Shown here: one piece after another, positions 17,386 through 27,500 of the stretch
How the letters are laid out: each line of letters opens with the position of its first letter
Position numbering within the stretch: position 1 is the stretch's first letter
Source: Ignavibacteriota bacterium
Lineage (GTDB): Bacteria; Bacteroidota; Ignavibacteria; Ignavibacteriales; Melioribacteraceae
Length of the DNA stretch: 64,000 nucleotides
NCBI GenBank assembly: GCA_016716225.1
Contig: JADJWT010000001.1
Span: 744,001-808,000, forward strand
Direction of reading: 5' to 3'
The notes under the pieces: model-generated
The model's database searches: none
The model's input: only the letters and a program-made list of their open reading frames with translations
Told to the model about the DNA's origin: nothing
Position numbers and translations under genes: made by a program

Positions 17386-19266
17386 TTAGTTTGAATCTAA
17401 CCATCTGTTTTTCCAATCATGGAAAACAATTAAAGCCCATAAAATATGGCTGTGATTTGCAATTCCGGAATTATGTTCACTTTTCAAATTCTTAATCATT
17501 ATTGGATTAAAAATTCCATCTGATTTAATTTTGCCTTCATCAAGTAAATTATCCATCAAAGGTTTAAATTCATTGTTCAGCCAATTTTTTATCGGAATTG
17601 AAAATCCTTCTTTGGGTCTGTAAATACATTCGCTTGGAACATGTTGAGCCGCAACTTTTTTAAGTATAATTTTTGTTTCGGTCGAATTTGTTTTAAATTT
17701 TTCCGGAACTTGAAATGCTAAATCAACAACATCTGGATCAAGATACGGAACACGTGCTTCTAGTGAAACTGCCATCGACATTCTATCAACTTTGGTTAAA
17801 ATATTATCAACCAAATAACTTTTTACATCAACATACAAACTTCTATTAAGCTCACCTCTATCGCCGGCTTTATTAAATAATTTCACAATATGATCTGCAG
17901 AATTTACATTTATTTTATTTAAGGAATCTTTTGTAAACAAACTTTGTTTTACAGCATCGCCGATAAACAAGCGCCAGCGGGCATGAGAAAGTTCATTCTC
18001 GTACTGCAATCCTTCAACAAATCTTTTCGATTTATTTATCAATCCTTTTTTCTTAGCTGTAGGATTTATAGAATTTATAACAGGCTCAATTAATCCTTTT
18101 CGTAAAAAAGAAGGAATTTTTTCAAACTGATTTGCTTTATGATTTGCAAGATAAGTTTCATATCCGCCGAAAAGTTCATCGCCGCCATCGCCGCTTAAGC
18201 TTACCGTTACGTGCTTTCGCGCAAGTCGTGAAACTAAATAAGTTGGGAAAATGGAAAAATCACCGATCGGATCATCCATAAATTGCATAAGATGATTGAA
18301 CAAATCCAAAACATCGGGTTTTATAATTTCATCTTTATGATCAACGCCAAGATGATCTGCAACTTTTCGCGCCCAATTTAATTCATTATATGTCGGATCA
18401 TCAAAGCCAATGCTGAATGTTTGTGCATTTCCCATGGATGCGACAATTAAAGAAGAATCAACACCGCCGGAAAGAAACGCGCCAAGCGGTACATCGCTTA
18501 TCATCTGCATTTTTGTTGATTTCTTAATCTGCCAATCTATTTTCTCAATCCATTCTGCTTCGCTTAAATTTTGAGAATTGCTGTGAAACGGAACATCCCA
18601 ATATTCTTGAGGATTACATTTGGGATTAGAAATATCTATTTCTAAAAATTTGCCCGGTTCTAATTTTTTTACAGATTTTAATAAAGTTGATTCACCCGGA
18701 ATATATTCCCACGAAAGAAATTCTCCGAGTGCATTCATATCCAATTCTTTTTCAACAAGTTTGGTTTCTAAAATTGCTTTAATTTCTGAACCGAATACAA
18801 TACGTTTATTATTAAATGAATAGTAAACCGGCTTAATACCGATATGATCACGAACAAGAAAAAATTTATTTTTTTTCTGATCATGCATTGCAATTGCAAA
18901 CATTCCATTTAAATGTTTGGGAAAGTCATTTCCCCATTCTTCATATCCGTGAACAATTACTTCAGTATCGGAATTAGTTTTAAATACGTGACCTTTACTT
19001 GTTAATTCACTTTTTAATTCCGGAAAATTATAAATCTCTCCATTGAAAACCGTCCAAATACTTTTATCTTCATTATAAATCGGCTGACTACCACCGCTCA
19101 AATCTATAATAGATAAACGGCGCATTCCCAAAGCTGCATTACCGTGAATTGCCATGCCGGATTCATCAGGTCCGCGGTGATACAAAGTATCAACCATAGT
19201 TTTCAACATTTCGTTAGAAATTGTCGGGTTAGATTGAAATGAAACAACGCCGGCAATACCGCACAT
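17386..19266 (-). CDS. asnB: Asparagine synthase (glutamine-hydrolysing)-like amidotransferase
   Basis: A 626-residue class II glutamine amidotransferase. Cys2 is the N-terminal nucleophile (MCGIAGVV). The glutaminase domain has YHRGPDESG and FNGEIYNF. The synthetase domain has the PP-loop SGGVDSS at residues 266-272 and SGDGGDELFGGYETY. These residues are all those needed for asparagine synthesis from aspartate, glutamine and ATP. AsnB-like genes inside exopolysaccharide loci are common and may instead amidate a uronic acid or other carboxylate of the polymer. The stop lies directly before the GlpD-like start region (17-bp gap). Confidence 0.85.
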   Translation of the reverse strand: MCGIAGVVSFQSNPTISNEMLKTMVDTLYHRGPDESGMAIHGNAALGMRRLSIIDLSGGSQPIYNEDKSIWTVFNGEIYNFPELKSELTSKGHVFKTNSDTEVIVHGYEEWGNDFPKHLNGMFAIAMHDQKKNKFFLVRDHIGIKPVYYSFNNKRIVFGSEIKAILETKLVEKELDMNALGEFLSWEYIPGESTLLKSVKKLEPGKFLEIDISNPKCNPQEYWDVPFHSNSQNLSEAEWIEKIDWQIKKSTKMQMISDVPLGAFLSGGVDSSLIVASMGNAQTFSIGFDDPTYNELNWARKVADHLGVDHKDEIIKPDVLDLFNHLMQFMDDPIGDFSIFPTYLVSRLARKHVTVSLSGDGGDELFGGYETYLANHKANQFEKIPSFLRKGLIEPVINSINPTAKKKGLINKSKRFVEGLQYENELSHARWRLFIGDAVKQSLFTKDSLNKINVNSADHIVKLFNKAGDRGELNRSLYVDVKSYLVDNILTKVDRMSMAVSLEARVPYLDPDVVDLAFQVPEKFKTNSTETKIILKKVAAQHVPSECIYRPKEGFSIPIKNWLNNEFKPLMDNLLDEGKIKSDGIFNPIMIKNLKSEHNSGIANHSHILWALIVFHDWKNRWLDSN

Positions 19267-20448
19267 TTATAAAGTCTCCAATAATTTTTTAAGTTTAGAT
19301 GTATAAACAGTTCGCGAATATTCTTTCTCATATAGCATTAATGCATTATCAGCTTTTCGTTTTGATAATTCTTTATCATTTATTGCAGCCAAAATTCCTT
19401 TTGCCATTTCTTGCGGATTTGGTTCAACTAAAAATGAAACATCATCAGTCAATACTTGAGTATGTGAGTAAATTCTGGTAGCAACAAGCGGTTTTCCCGA
19501 AGCTAATTGTTCGTATATTTTAAGAGGAGTATTAGTTCCGTCACTTCTCGGTGAAAGTAAAATATCTGCCTTTGCAGAAAATTCTTTTGCATATTTTTGA
19601 GCAACTCTTCCGGTAAATTTTATAAAATTACTTACGCCAAATTCATTTGCTAATTTCGAAAACTCATCGACTTGTTCTTTAGTTCCGCCGGCAATAATTA
19701 ACTTTACTTTATTATTTTTTTCGATAACATCTTTCATCGATTTTACAAGAATATCAATTCCTTGATATTTCTCAAGTGTTCCCGCATACACTAAAAGCTG
19801 TTCATCACTTTTTACAATATCTTCAACTTTAAAATCCAACTCAGCTTCTGTAATTTTTTGTTGATTATTTTTTTGTTTCACGGGTTCGAAGATTGAATTT
19901 TCAATTAAAAAATGTTTTTCTTTTTTTGTGATTATCGTATTAACGTAATCTCTTAAATCGGGACAAATAGTAATAATTGCATCGGCGCTATGCAAACATT
20001 TATCTTCCAGAGTTTTGAAAGTATTTATCAAAAATTTAGAAGTAGTAAATTGAAAATTTGTAAGCTGCTGCGGCAGACTCGAGTGCATATCGTAAATTAA
20101 TTTATACTTAAATATTGGCTTGAAAAACCATGCAAAAAATACAGCTTCTTCATGTGCGTGAACAACATCATATTTTTTTGTGATAAAAAGCTGAAGCATT
20201 TTTAAAATGATGAAAATATCCAAAAATAATTTTAGTGGTGATGGACCTAATTTTACATTTCCCAACATTTTAAATCTGGGAATTCTTATGATATTTACAT
20301 TTGGAATATCAACATCTTGACCTTCGCCGTAAGTGAGAAAATCCATTTTTACGCCAAGTTCTGAGCTTATCATTGTTCTGTAATAAACAGAAAACGGTGT
20401 TCCGCGCGGAGAGAAAAACGGCTGAGGTGCAATTACTAAAGTTTTCAT
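19267..20448 (-). CDS. Glycosyltransferase family 4
   Basis: A 393-residue GT-B enzyme. The N-terminal domain begins KTLVIAPQPFFSPRGTPF, a form often seen in GT4 enzymes of exopolysaccharide loci. A donor-binding GT4 block follows in the C-terminal domain (LLVYAGTLEKYQGIDILVKS, FTGRV, then SPRSDGTNTPLKIYEQLASG). Donor and acceptor sugars cannot be read from sequence. Its stop abuts the asnB-like start (19266), and its own start abuts the PHP-like gene stop, so the three form a tight block. Confidence 0.85.
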   Translation of the reverse strand: MKTLVIAPQPFFSPRGTPFSVYYRTMISSELGVKMDFLTYGEGQDVDIPNVNIIRIPRFKMLGNVKLGPSPLKLFLDIFIILKMLQLFITKKYDVVHAHEEAVFFAWFFKPIFKYKLIYDMHSSLPQQLTNFQFTTSKFLINTFKTLEDKCLHSADAIITICPDLRDYVNTIITKKEKHFLIENSIFEPVKQKNNQQKITEAELDFKVEDIVKSDEQLLVYAGTLEKYQGIDILVKSMKDVIEKNNKVKLIIAGGTKEQVDEFSKLANEFGVSNFIKFTGRVAQKYAKEFSAKADILLSPRSDGTNTPLKIYEQLASGKPLVATRIYSHTQVLTDDVSFLVEPNPQEMAKGILAAINDKELSKRKADNALMLYEKEYSRTVYTSKLKKLLETL

Positions 20449-21261
20449 TTATTTTCTATTTCGTTTAACAATCTGCATTGAAATTTGATTTTTAATAAAA
20501 TTATAAACCGATTCTAATTTTCCAAATGTTTTAAACTGAATTTTGGAAGAAATTATTTTTTCATAAATACTATCGAATGGTTTTTCCTTATCTAAATTTC
20601 CATCGATAATAAAACCAAAACTACCGGGTTTTTTCACTTCATTTAAAAATGGAAGAGAATCGCTACCGGGAATATTTATAATTCCGTTTTTAAAAGCTTC
20701 ATTAAAAATTTCCGGTTTACTCCAAAAAAATGGGCGATTTCCATTATCACCCAAATAAATAGGAAATGTATTGTTTTGCAACACTAATTTTTCAACAATT
20801 TGCTTACGATTTCCCATCCATTTTCCAACCCCCCAAGGAATAACCGGAATAGCATTTTTTCCATTTACAAATTTTATTACTTCTTCAATAAGATTTCCAT
20901 CATTCGGATCTTCATTTAAGCCTAATGCCAAAACTTCTAAATTTTCTTTAGTTACAATTTGTCGACCGGCAATTAAGTAAATCTCAAAATTTACTTTATC
21001 CCTAAGAATTATTGAATTTTGATTCTGAGTTTTTAAAATTTCCCAGTTACCTATCTTCTCATTCTTTTCAGCTTTATCAAAAAGATTTGCAAAATAATTT
21101 GCTTTGTGCGATTCTGTTAAACAAAGTACGGACTTAAAATTTTCACAATCAATTTTATTCGCTTGATTTTGAAAATTTGATTTTGCAGAATTAAAAAAAG
21201 TATTCAAATCAAAACATTCATGGATATGAATATGGGCATCGATTAAAATATTTGATTTCAT
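20449..21261 (-). CDS. PHP/amidohydrolase-like metal-dependent hydrolase
   Basis: A 270-residue soluble protein. The N-terminus has DAHIHIHE, a metal-binding HxH motif of the PHP and amidohydrolase folds. Further blocks compatible with metal binding are LTESHK, AIPVIPWGVGKW and NIPGSDSLPF (in PHP proteins the corresponding block is GSDSH). There is no signal peptide, so it acts in the cytoplasm. The role is unknown; proteins of this kind lie in exosortase and exopolysaccharide loci next to GT4 and asnB-like genes. The substrate could be a phosphosugar or a peptide-like modification. Confidence 0.6.
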   Translation of the reverse strand: MKSNILIDAHIHIHECFDLNTFFNSAKSNFQNQANKIDCENFKSVLCLTESHKANYFANLFDKAEKNEKIGNWEILKTQNQNSIILRDKVNFEIYLIAGRQIVTKENLEVLALGLNEDPNDGNLIEEVIKFVNGKNAIPVIPWGVGKWMGNRKQIVEKLVLQNNTFPIYLGDNGNRPFFWSKPEIFNEAFKNGIINIPGSDSLPFLNEVKKPGSFGFIIDGNLDKEKPFDSIYEKIISSKIQFKTFGKLESVYNFIKNQISMQIVKRNRK

Positions 21262-21315
21262 TATTAAACTTAAGTTGGTAATTAAGATTTTTGATTTGAT
21301 TGAAAAATGAATTAA

Positions 21316-22494
21316 CTAGTTGGAAATTCCATTAAGAACATCCAAAAATCTTTTATTCATTATTTCGGAAGAAATTTTAGCATAATCTTCATAAGCATTT
21401 TTAACTTGTTTTTCACGTAAATCCGGATGTTGAGAAATATAAATAACCATATCAGCAAGCTCTCGGGAATCTCTCGCAGCAACAAAAAACAAACTTTCAT
21501 CATTAAAGACTGATTCTGCCGGTTTTAATCTCGATGTTACAACCGGAATTCCAGATGCTACATATTCAAATAATTTTGTAGAAAAAGCTAACTGCATAAA
21601 AAAATCATTTATATATGGTACTATCCCAATATCAGATTCTTTAATCTTTAAATAAATATTTTCTAAACTTTCTCTATCATTCAAAAAAACATTATTTTCT
21701 AATTTAAGTTTACCTATTAATTCTTTAATTCTAACTTTAAAAGCTTTATCATAAAAGCCGTAAATGTTTAAAATTGCATTTGGTATTTTTTCAGTAATAT
21801 ACTTCATAGATTCAACTGCTATATCAATTCCAAATCTTTCAGCAATAGATCCATGATATATTATTTTTAAATCTTTTTCAATTTTTTGATATATCCTTTG
21901 CGAATCAAATCTAAAAATATTTGTATCTGCCGAGTTAAAAACTACTGTTATTTTTTCTTTAGGTATATTTCTTTCTAATAATTTTTCCTTAAATCCGGGA
22001 CTGGCAACAAGAATTTTATCAGCAATAGAGCAAGAGAGATTAGCAAAAAAAACAACTAATTTTCGTAATAGTTTTCTGTTTTCATGACTCCATTTGGAAT
22101 CGAAAAGTTCAACAGAAGTATCTCTAATATCTAGGATAACTTTTGTGCCGAATATTTTTTGAAAAATTGTTATAAATACTAATAATTCCGGCAGAGTGTG
22201 AACAATAATAATATCAAACTTTTTTGAGAAATTAAGTTTTTGAAGATAATAAAAAGCCGGTAATGCGAATCTAATCGTATTTCCGATATATTCAAGAATA
22301 GTATCTTTTGCGCCAGGTGTAGAAACTCCATAAACTCTAACATTTTTCTTAATACTAATATTTCTCTTTTCCTCAAGCTGACAAATAACTTCAACAGAAA
22401 AGTTGTTTTGACTAAGAATAGAAACTTGTTGCTGAAGTCTTGTATCATTTTCATACAAGAATTTTGATATTATGCAGGCACGTTTATTTGTCAT
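21316..22494 (-). CDS. Glycosyltransferase family 4
   Basis: A 392-residue GT-B protein. The N-terminus RACIISKFLYENDTRLQQQV is typical of GT4 members where the activating loop recognises D-x-R. The C-terminal donor domain has KIIYHGSIAERFGIDIAVES and AFSTKLFEYVASGIPVVTS, containing the second Glu of the EX7E motif. It probably adds one sugar of the repeat unit. The gap to the neighbouring GT4 gene upstream is 65 bp and to the PHP-like gene downstream 54 bp. Confidence 0.85.
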   Translation of the reverse strand: MTNKRACIISKFLYENDTRLQQQVSILSQNNFSVEVICQLEEKRNISIKKNVRVYGVSTPGAKDTILEYIGNTIRFALPAFYYLQKLNFSKKFDIIIVHTLPELLVFITIFQKIFGTKVILDIRDTSVELFDSKWSHENRKLLRKLVVFFANLSCSIADKILVASPGFKEKLLERNIPKEKITVVFNSADTNIFRFDSQRIYQKIEKDLKIIYHGSIAERFGIDIAVESMKYITEKIPNAILNIYGFYDKAFKVRIKELIGKLKLENNVFLNDRESLENIYLKIKESDIGIVPYINDFFMQLAFSTKLFEYVASGIPVVTSRLKPAESVFNDESLFFVAARDSRELADMVIYISQHPDLREKQVKNAYEDYAKISSEIMNKRFLDVLNGISN

Positions 22495-22559
22495 TTACAA
22501 AAATTATCATCAATGGGTGTATAAAAATACTTTATTTTAATAACCTTATCAAAATATAA

Positions 22560-23699
22560 TTAAATGTTTTCTTTTAGACCTAATCTTTTAAAAATTTCCT
22601 TATAAACTTTTTTGTTTTCTAACCATTCGAACTTTTTCTGAATTTTTAAAATGCTCTCTTTTTTTGCTAAATATTCTTCAGATTCTAAATTAAAATTAAT
22701 TTTGTTTTTTAATTCGTCAATATTTTTTATAAAATACCCAATATTATCTCTTGATATTAATTCTTCAGATTCCCCCGGAACATTCGTAATTAGTGGAATA
22801 CAATGAGATAGCGCCATATATAAAGTATTCGGGGCAGTATATTCAAAATATTTTCTTTTATCGTTTAGGTAATAAATTATAAAATCTATATCAGCTAAAT
22901 ACTTTCTTATATTTTTCTGCCAGCCTAAATAAATTATATTTTTATTCTTTTCAGCAATTTCTTTAATTTCGTTTTCGTGTTTGCCAACTCCGGCAATAAA
23001 AAAATAAACGTTCTTTTTTTCTTTAATTGTTTCGATAATTAAATTAATCGGTCTTTCATCAAAATTTATTACTCCAAAATAACTTAATAATATTCCATCT
23101 TCCGGAATAGAAAACTCCTTTTTTAGACTTTCTTTTTCACCAATATACGTGTCATACCAATTTCCAATAATGTGTATTTCTTTATTCGGTAAATATCTAT
23201 CGTAAAATTCTTTTCGTTTTTTGTTAACAACAATTAATTCATTAATAAATTTTAGTAATATTTTTTCGGTGAAAAAGATCAAACTTCTTATAACTGATGG
23301 ATATTTTTCCCATTCCATTAAGTGATAAATTTCATGTGCATCATAAATTAAAGGCTTATTATTCTTCAGTTTAAGATATACGCCCAAGGGAAGCATTAAA
23401 AAATCATGTGCGTAAATAAAGTCGAAATTTTTTCTTTTGTTAATAATTTTTGAAACAATTAAAATAAATTTAAATAAGTCAATTATCTTTCTTATTCCTT
23501 GCTGTTTTTGTGTAATTACTTTAATTCTATGTATATTAAATTTCTCATGACTTTCATTTTCCGAAAGTTTTCCTTCTTGGTCCCAGCAATATAAATCAAT
23601 ATTAAACCCAAGTTGAATTAAAGTATTAATTTCTTTTTGAACTCGTAAGTCCGGATTAAACGCATTATCAAGCAGCATTAAAATATTTTTGTTCATCAA
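22560..23699 (-). CDS. Glycosyltransferase family 4 (variant active-site motif)
   Basis: A 379-residue GT-B protein beginning with NILMLLDNAFNPDLRVQKE, the same subgroup as its downstream neighbour. The donor domain includes LLSYFGVINFDERPINLI and IIYLGWQ. In the EX7E segment the sequence reads EYTAPNTLYMALSHCIPLI, so the position usually held by the last glutamate is tyrosine; catalysis in GT4 enzymes usually depends on this motif, so activity may differ. The start overlaps the stop of 23696-24913 by 4 bases (ATGA), indicating translational coupling. Confidence 0.8.
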   Translation of the reverse strand: MMNKNILMLLDNAFNPDLRVQKEINTLIQLGFNIDLYCWDQEGKLSENESHEKFNIHRIKVITQKQQGIRKIIDLFKFILIVSKIINKRKNFDFIYAHDFLMLPLGVYLKLKNNKPLIYDAHEIYHLMEWEKYPSVIRSLIFFTEKILLKFINELIVVNKKRKEFYDRYLPNKEIHIIGNWYDTYIGEKESLKKEFSIPEDGILLSYFGVINFDERPINLIIETIKEKKNVYFFIAGVGKHENEIKEIAEKNKNIIYLGWQKNIRKYLADIDFIIYYLNDKRKYFEYTAPNTLYMALSHCIPLITNVPGESEELISRDNIGYFIKNIDELKNKINFNLESEEYLAKKESILKIQKKFEWLENKKVYKEIFKRLGLKENI

Positions 23700-24913
23700 A
23701 TTCCTATTATACTTTCATACAAAATTTTGTATTTAATTAACACTTTTTCCGGCATTAGATGAGAAATACTATTTCTAATTTCTTCTCGGTTCCAATTAAT
23801 TAAAATAGATTTTTCAAGTTTTAAAGTTAAATCATCAACTGAATTTGGTTCTGCTAAAAAGCCATTTAATTCATTTTGAACAATTGTTGGTATTCCTCCA
23901 ACCCTTGAAGCAACAACCGGTGTTCCGCAAAAAAAAGATTCCACAATAACATTTGGCAGACCTTCATTTTTACTTGGGAGACAAAAAACATCGGCTGCAT
24001 TATAATACTTTACCAAATTTCCGGTATTTAAATTTCCAACAAATTTTATTTTATCGTTTAAATTCTTTGTTTGTACTAGTCTTTTTAACAATCCTTCTTC
24101 GGAACCACTTCCAGCTATTATTAACTTAATATGTGTTAATTTTTTACAAATATTTTCAAACGCACAAATTAAAACATCAACATTTTTTACCGGAACTAAT
24201 CCTCCGGCAAAAAATATTATCTTTTCACTTCGGTTAATTGATATTTCATTTCTAATTTCATTTTTATCAAAAATCTTAAATATTTCAGATTCATAAATAT
24301 TATCAATTTGAATTTTGTTATCGGGTTTTATGTTAATATTTTTTTTGGTACATGCTTCAAATAATTCATTTGTTACAGCTGTAACTTTATTTGCATTAAG
24401 GAGCAGTTTTTTTGCACTTTTCCAAAAAACAGTCCCTTCAACTAATCGATTAATATCACTACCCATTAAAGAAATTAGGAAAGGTATTTTAAATTTCTTA
24501 GAAATTATACTTGCAAGAGTTCCAGCAGGAAATATCCAGTTAGCATGTAAAATTGAATCTTTTTTTACTAATTGCGGCAACTGTTTTTTTAATTGAAAAT
24601 ATGCAAACCATCCTTCAATATTATGAAAATATGAACGCGGTAACCTGAAATATCTTAGGTAAATTATTTTTAATGCGGAATATTGGGAATTGGGGTTATC
24701 TATTTCGGTGTAATTTTTTTTCCAATCATTATATATTCGCATCCAATCCTTAGGATATCTTAACATTTCAAATATTGGGGGAGCCGCCGGATATAAACTT
24801 ACAATTGTAATTTGATAATATTTTGATAGTTCAGCTACGGTTCTAAATATATATACACCCTTAGTATTATCCTTATTGCTTGGGAATTCCGGAGTAAGCC
24901 AAATTATGTGCAT
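23696..24913 (-). CDS. Glycosyltransferase family 4
   Basis: A 405-residue GT-B protein. It starts HIIWLTPEFPSNKDNTKGV. The donor-site block EGLPNVIVESFFCGTPVVAS has a full EX7E motif, preceded by IIFFAGGLVPVKNVDVLI and KFVGNL. This is a clear GT4 retaining glycosyltransferase. It overlaps the following GT4 gene by 4 bases and lies 38 bp after the Wzy-type gene. Confidence 0.88.
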   Translation of the reverse strand: MHIIWLTPEFPSNKDNTKGVYIFRTVAELSKYYQITIVSLYPAAPPIFEMLRYPKDWMRIYNDWKKNYTEIDNPNSQYSALKIIYLRYFRLPRSYFHNIEGWFAYFQLKKQLPQLVKKDSILHANWIFPAGTLASIISKKFKIPFLISLMGSDINRLVEGTVFWKSAKKLLLNANKVTAVTNELFEACTKKNINIKPDNKIQIDNIYESEIFKIFDKNEIRNEISINRSEKIIFFAGGLVPVKNVDVLICAFENICKKLTHIKLIIAGSGSEEGLLKRLVQTKNLNDKIKFVGNLNTGNLVKYYNAADVFCLPSKNEGLPNVIVESFFCGTPVVASRVGGIPTIVQNELNGFLAEPNSVDDLTLKLEKSILINWNREEIRNSISHLMPEKVLIKYKILYESIIGI

Positions 24914-24951
24914 TGGTTAAATATTTAATTTATTTTAAATGTTAATAAATG

Positions 24952-26322
24952 TTAATTATTATCTTCATGGTGATAATTTTTTACTTCTTCATTTTTTCCA
25001 ATTAAATATTCTGCAATAACCCCACCGTATAATAGAAAAGCATATTTTTCAAGAAGATTAGGATCTCCTCCTAAAGTATAGATGAACATATAAATCAAAA
25101 TATATACTAATGGTATTGGAATTGAATTTTCCCTAACAAGTTTTAAAATATTTATAATAAGTAGTATGAAGAAAAATATGAAAAATAGAAGTCCAATTAG
25201 TCCAATTTCAGCAATTGTATTTGTATAGAAATTATGAGCAGAATACTGGAAAGCATCTTTGCCTCCAGTATAAGTTATTTCTCCAATTTTTGAATAACCG
25301 CCAATTCCAAAACCAAATAAAACTTTCGATGTATTTTGTTTAAAAAACTTAGTCATGTCAGTAAAGAATTTTTCAAATCGCCATTTCATTGAGCCTTTTT
25401 TAATGTTTTCATTCCATCCAAAAATTACCTTGTCTTCATCAAAGATACTAACTGGTTCTTCTACCAATCTGTAATATAATTGTTTAGAAAACGTAGATTT
25501 GATATTCATTTCTTTTAGAACAAAAGAGTATGTTATTGCTACAATTGTTAAAAGCAATATTCCAAGGAATCCTGAGATAAAAATTTTCTTGAGGTTAAGT
25601 TTTAAAGATTTTTGAGTTACGATTATTATTAGAATTGTAACTAAACTGGAAACAAATGACATTCTTGATGTAGATATAATTAGACCCAAAAGAAAAAAAG
25701 AAAGTAAAAACAACATTACTAACTTGTTTTTAGATTTGAATACAATCAAAACAAATGCAGTAATTATAGCTTCTCCGCAAATTTCTCCAAAAAAATTATG
25801 ATTGTATTTTACAGGTGTAAGAAAATTATATTCAATTACCTTATATATGAATAAACTACTTCTCAAAAAATAACTGTAAATTAAATCTATTGTACTAAAT
25901 AGTCCTGAAATTAAAATAGCAAAGAGAATTGTCTGTTTGTATTTTCCATTTAATACTGTTGTAAAACCAATAAAAAAAGCCACTAAATTAAGAATTTGAA
26001 TCCTTAAGATTTTAAAAAGTGTACCACCATTGAAATATTGATTTATAATAACATAAAGAGTGAAAAATAATATTATAACGATGAATTTATTACTTATATT
26101 TTGTCTAATTAAATTTAAGTTATTATTATCAAATATTATAATTCTTAAAAATAATATTAGCGAAAGAAATCCCCTTAAATCTAATGGTCCCGGTAATTCA
26201 AAATTGAAGCCATATAAATACATAAATACGAAAACAGAAACCAAATAATATGGTTGTTCAATTAAAATAAATAAAAATAATGCTAAAACTATAATAGCAC
26301 CAAAAAGTAAAATTATTTCCAT
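24952..26322 (-). CDS. Wzy-type O-antigen polymerase / ligase family membrane protein
   Basis: A 456-residue polytopic protein with about ten to twelve transmembrane segments. A long extracytoplasmic loop contains the O-antigen ligase/polymerase pattern YSAHNFYTNTIAEIGLIGLL, with conserved His-Asn and Glu. Such proteins join lipid-linked repeat units into a chain (Wzy) or transfer chains to an acceptor (WaaL-like); the two cannot be separated by sequence alone. As the only such gene here and lying among GT4 genes, I favour the polymerase role. It starts 12 bp after the GT4 gene upstream. Confidence 0.75.
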   Translation of the reverse strand: MEIILLFGAIIVLALFLFILIEQPYYLVSVFVFMYLYGFNFELPGPLDLRGFLSLILFLRIIIFDNNNLNLIRQNISNKFIVIILFFTLYVIINQYFNGGTLFKILRIQILNLVAFFIGFTTVLNGKYKQTILFAILISGLFSTIDLIYSYFLRSSLFIYKVIEYNFLTPVKYNHNFFGEICGEAIITAFVLIVFKSKNKLVMLFLLSFFLLGLIISTSRMSFVSSLVTILIIIVTQKSLKLNLKKIFISGFLGILLLTIVAITYSFVLKEMNIKSTFSKQLYYRLVEEPVSIFDEDKVIFGWNENIKKGSMKWRFEKFFTDMTKFFKQNTSKVLFGFGIGGYSKIGEITYTGGKDAFQYSAHNFYTNTIAEIGLIGLLFFIFFFILLIINILKLVRENSIPIPLVYILIYMFIYTLGGDPNLLEKYAFLLYGGVIAEYLIGKNEEVKNYHHEDNN

Positions 26323-26334
26323 TTTTAAGAGTTT

Positions 26335-27453
26335 TTATTTTATTAAAGATTTTAAGTATTCAACTAACTTATCAGCCAAAAATTTTGGATCATGATTGGT
26401 TTTTACATAATCAACACATCTTATGCTCATTTCATTGTATAAATTGAATTCAAGGTCATTTATTTTTTTTACTAATTCAGGTAAATAGGAATATGAATCT
26501 GCAACAAAACCTAAATTATATTTTTCAATAAGTTCATCAGGATTAACATTTTTTGTTGTAATTACTGGGACACCCAAACTCCATGCCTCAAGAAAAGTAT
26601 TTGAAAATCCCTCAGTAAATGATGTATTTAACACAGCAATAGCTTTTGAAAGAAATGTTTTTAATTCTGTTCTAGTTAAATAACCAACAAATTCGACATT
26701 TTTAAGATTTTTTAATTTTTTAACAGCTTCTTGTGTCTCTTTATCAGCAATAGATTCTACACCAGCAATTTTAAAATCGATAAAATCTAATTTTTCGGCA
26801 ACATCAGCTAATGACATTACATTTTTAATCCTTCTAAAATTGCCTACCCAAGCAATATATTGTCTATTAGCTCTAGGTAATGGTTTATCAGAATAATCAT
26901 TTGCATAAGGATTATGAATAATAGTAATATTTTTTTCAGGATATTTTTTTTTCAATTCTTTATATTGATAATTATTTTGCGTTAAAATAATATCTGAATA
27001 TTTTACTCCAAATTTATATAAATGAATTTCCTTTGAACTAATAAGGGTGCTAAGACGATTATCAACATGAACATCTGAAGCAATTCTATGAATGAATGGA
27101 ATTCCTAAAATTTTTGAAACAAGCATTAATATTCCTGTATATGCTGTTGCAGAACTTTGAATCACAAAGTCAGGTTTGTATGATTTAATTGCTTTAAAAA
27201 GTTGAAAAAATTGTGGATAAAATAACCTTAAATTTTTAATACCACGCTTAGGATCAATTGACTCTACAATATCTAGGTTATCTTTTTTCTTTACGAAACT
27301 ATTTGCACCTTTCCAAGTAAGTAGACCAAATCTATGACCAGCTCCAGTAATACCACTTATCCAAGATTTCCATTGCACAGCGGCTCCGCCTACAAATTCT
27401 CTGGAATCATTCAAAAGTGCTGGTAATTCTAAACTAAAATATAAAAATTTCAT
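26335..27453 (-). CDS. Glycosyltransferase family 4
   Basis: A 372-residue GT-B protein. N-terminal block MKFLYFSLELPALLNDSREF with GGAAVQWKSW; C-terminal block YIAWVGNFRRIKNV and EGFSNTFLEAWSLGVPVITT, which has the intact EX7E motif. It lies 12 bp before the Wzy-type gene and 47 bp after another GT4. It is expected to act on the lipid-linked repeat unit in the cytoplasm. Confidence 0.88.
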   Translation of the reverse strand: MKFLYFSLELPALLNDSREFVGGAAVQWKSWISGITGAGHRFGLLTWKGANSFVKKKDNLDIVESIDPKRGIKNLRLFYPQFFQLFKAIKSYKPDFVIQSSATAYTGILMLVSKILGIPFIHRIASDVHVDNRLSTLISSKEIHLYKFGVKYSDIILTQNNYQYKELKKKYPEKNITIIHNPYANDYSDKPLPRANRQYIAWVGNFRRIKNVMSLADVAEKLDFIDFKIAGVESIADKETQEAVKKLKNLKNVEFVGYLTRTELKTFLSKAIAVLNTSFTEGFSNTFLEAWSLGVPVITTKNVNPDELIEKYNLGFVADSYSYLPELVKKINDLEFNLYNEMSIRCVDYVKTNHDPKFLADKLVEYLKSLIK

Positions 27454-27500
27454 AAAGTAAAATTAGTTTTAGTAATTAAAAAAATAATTAATATTGTGGT

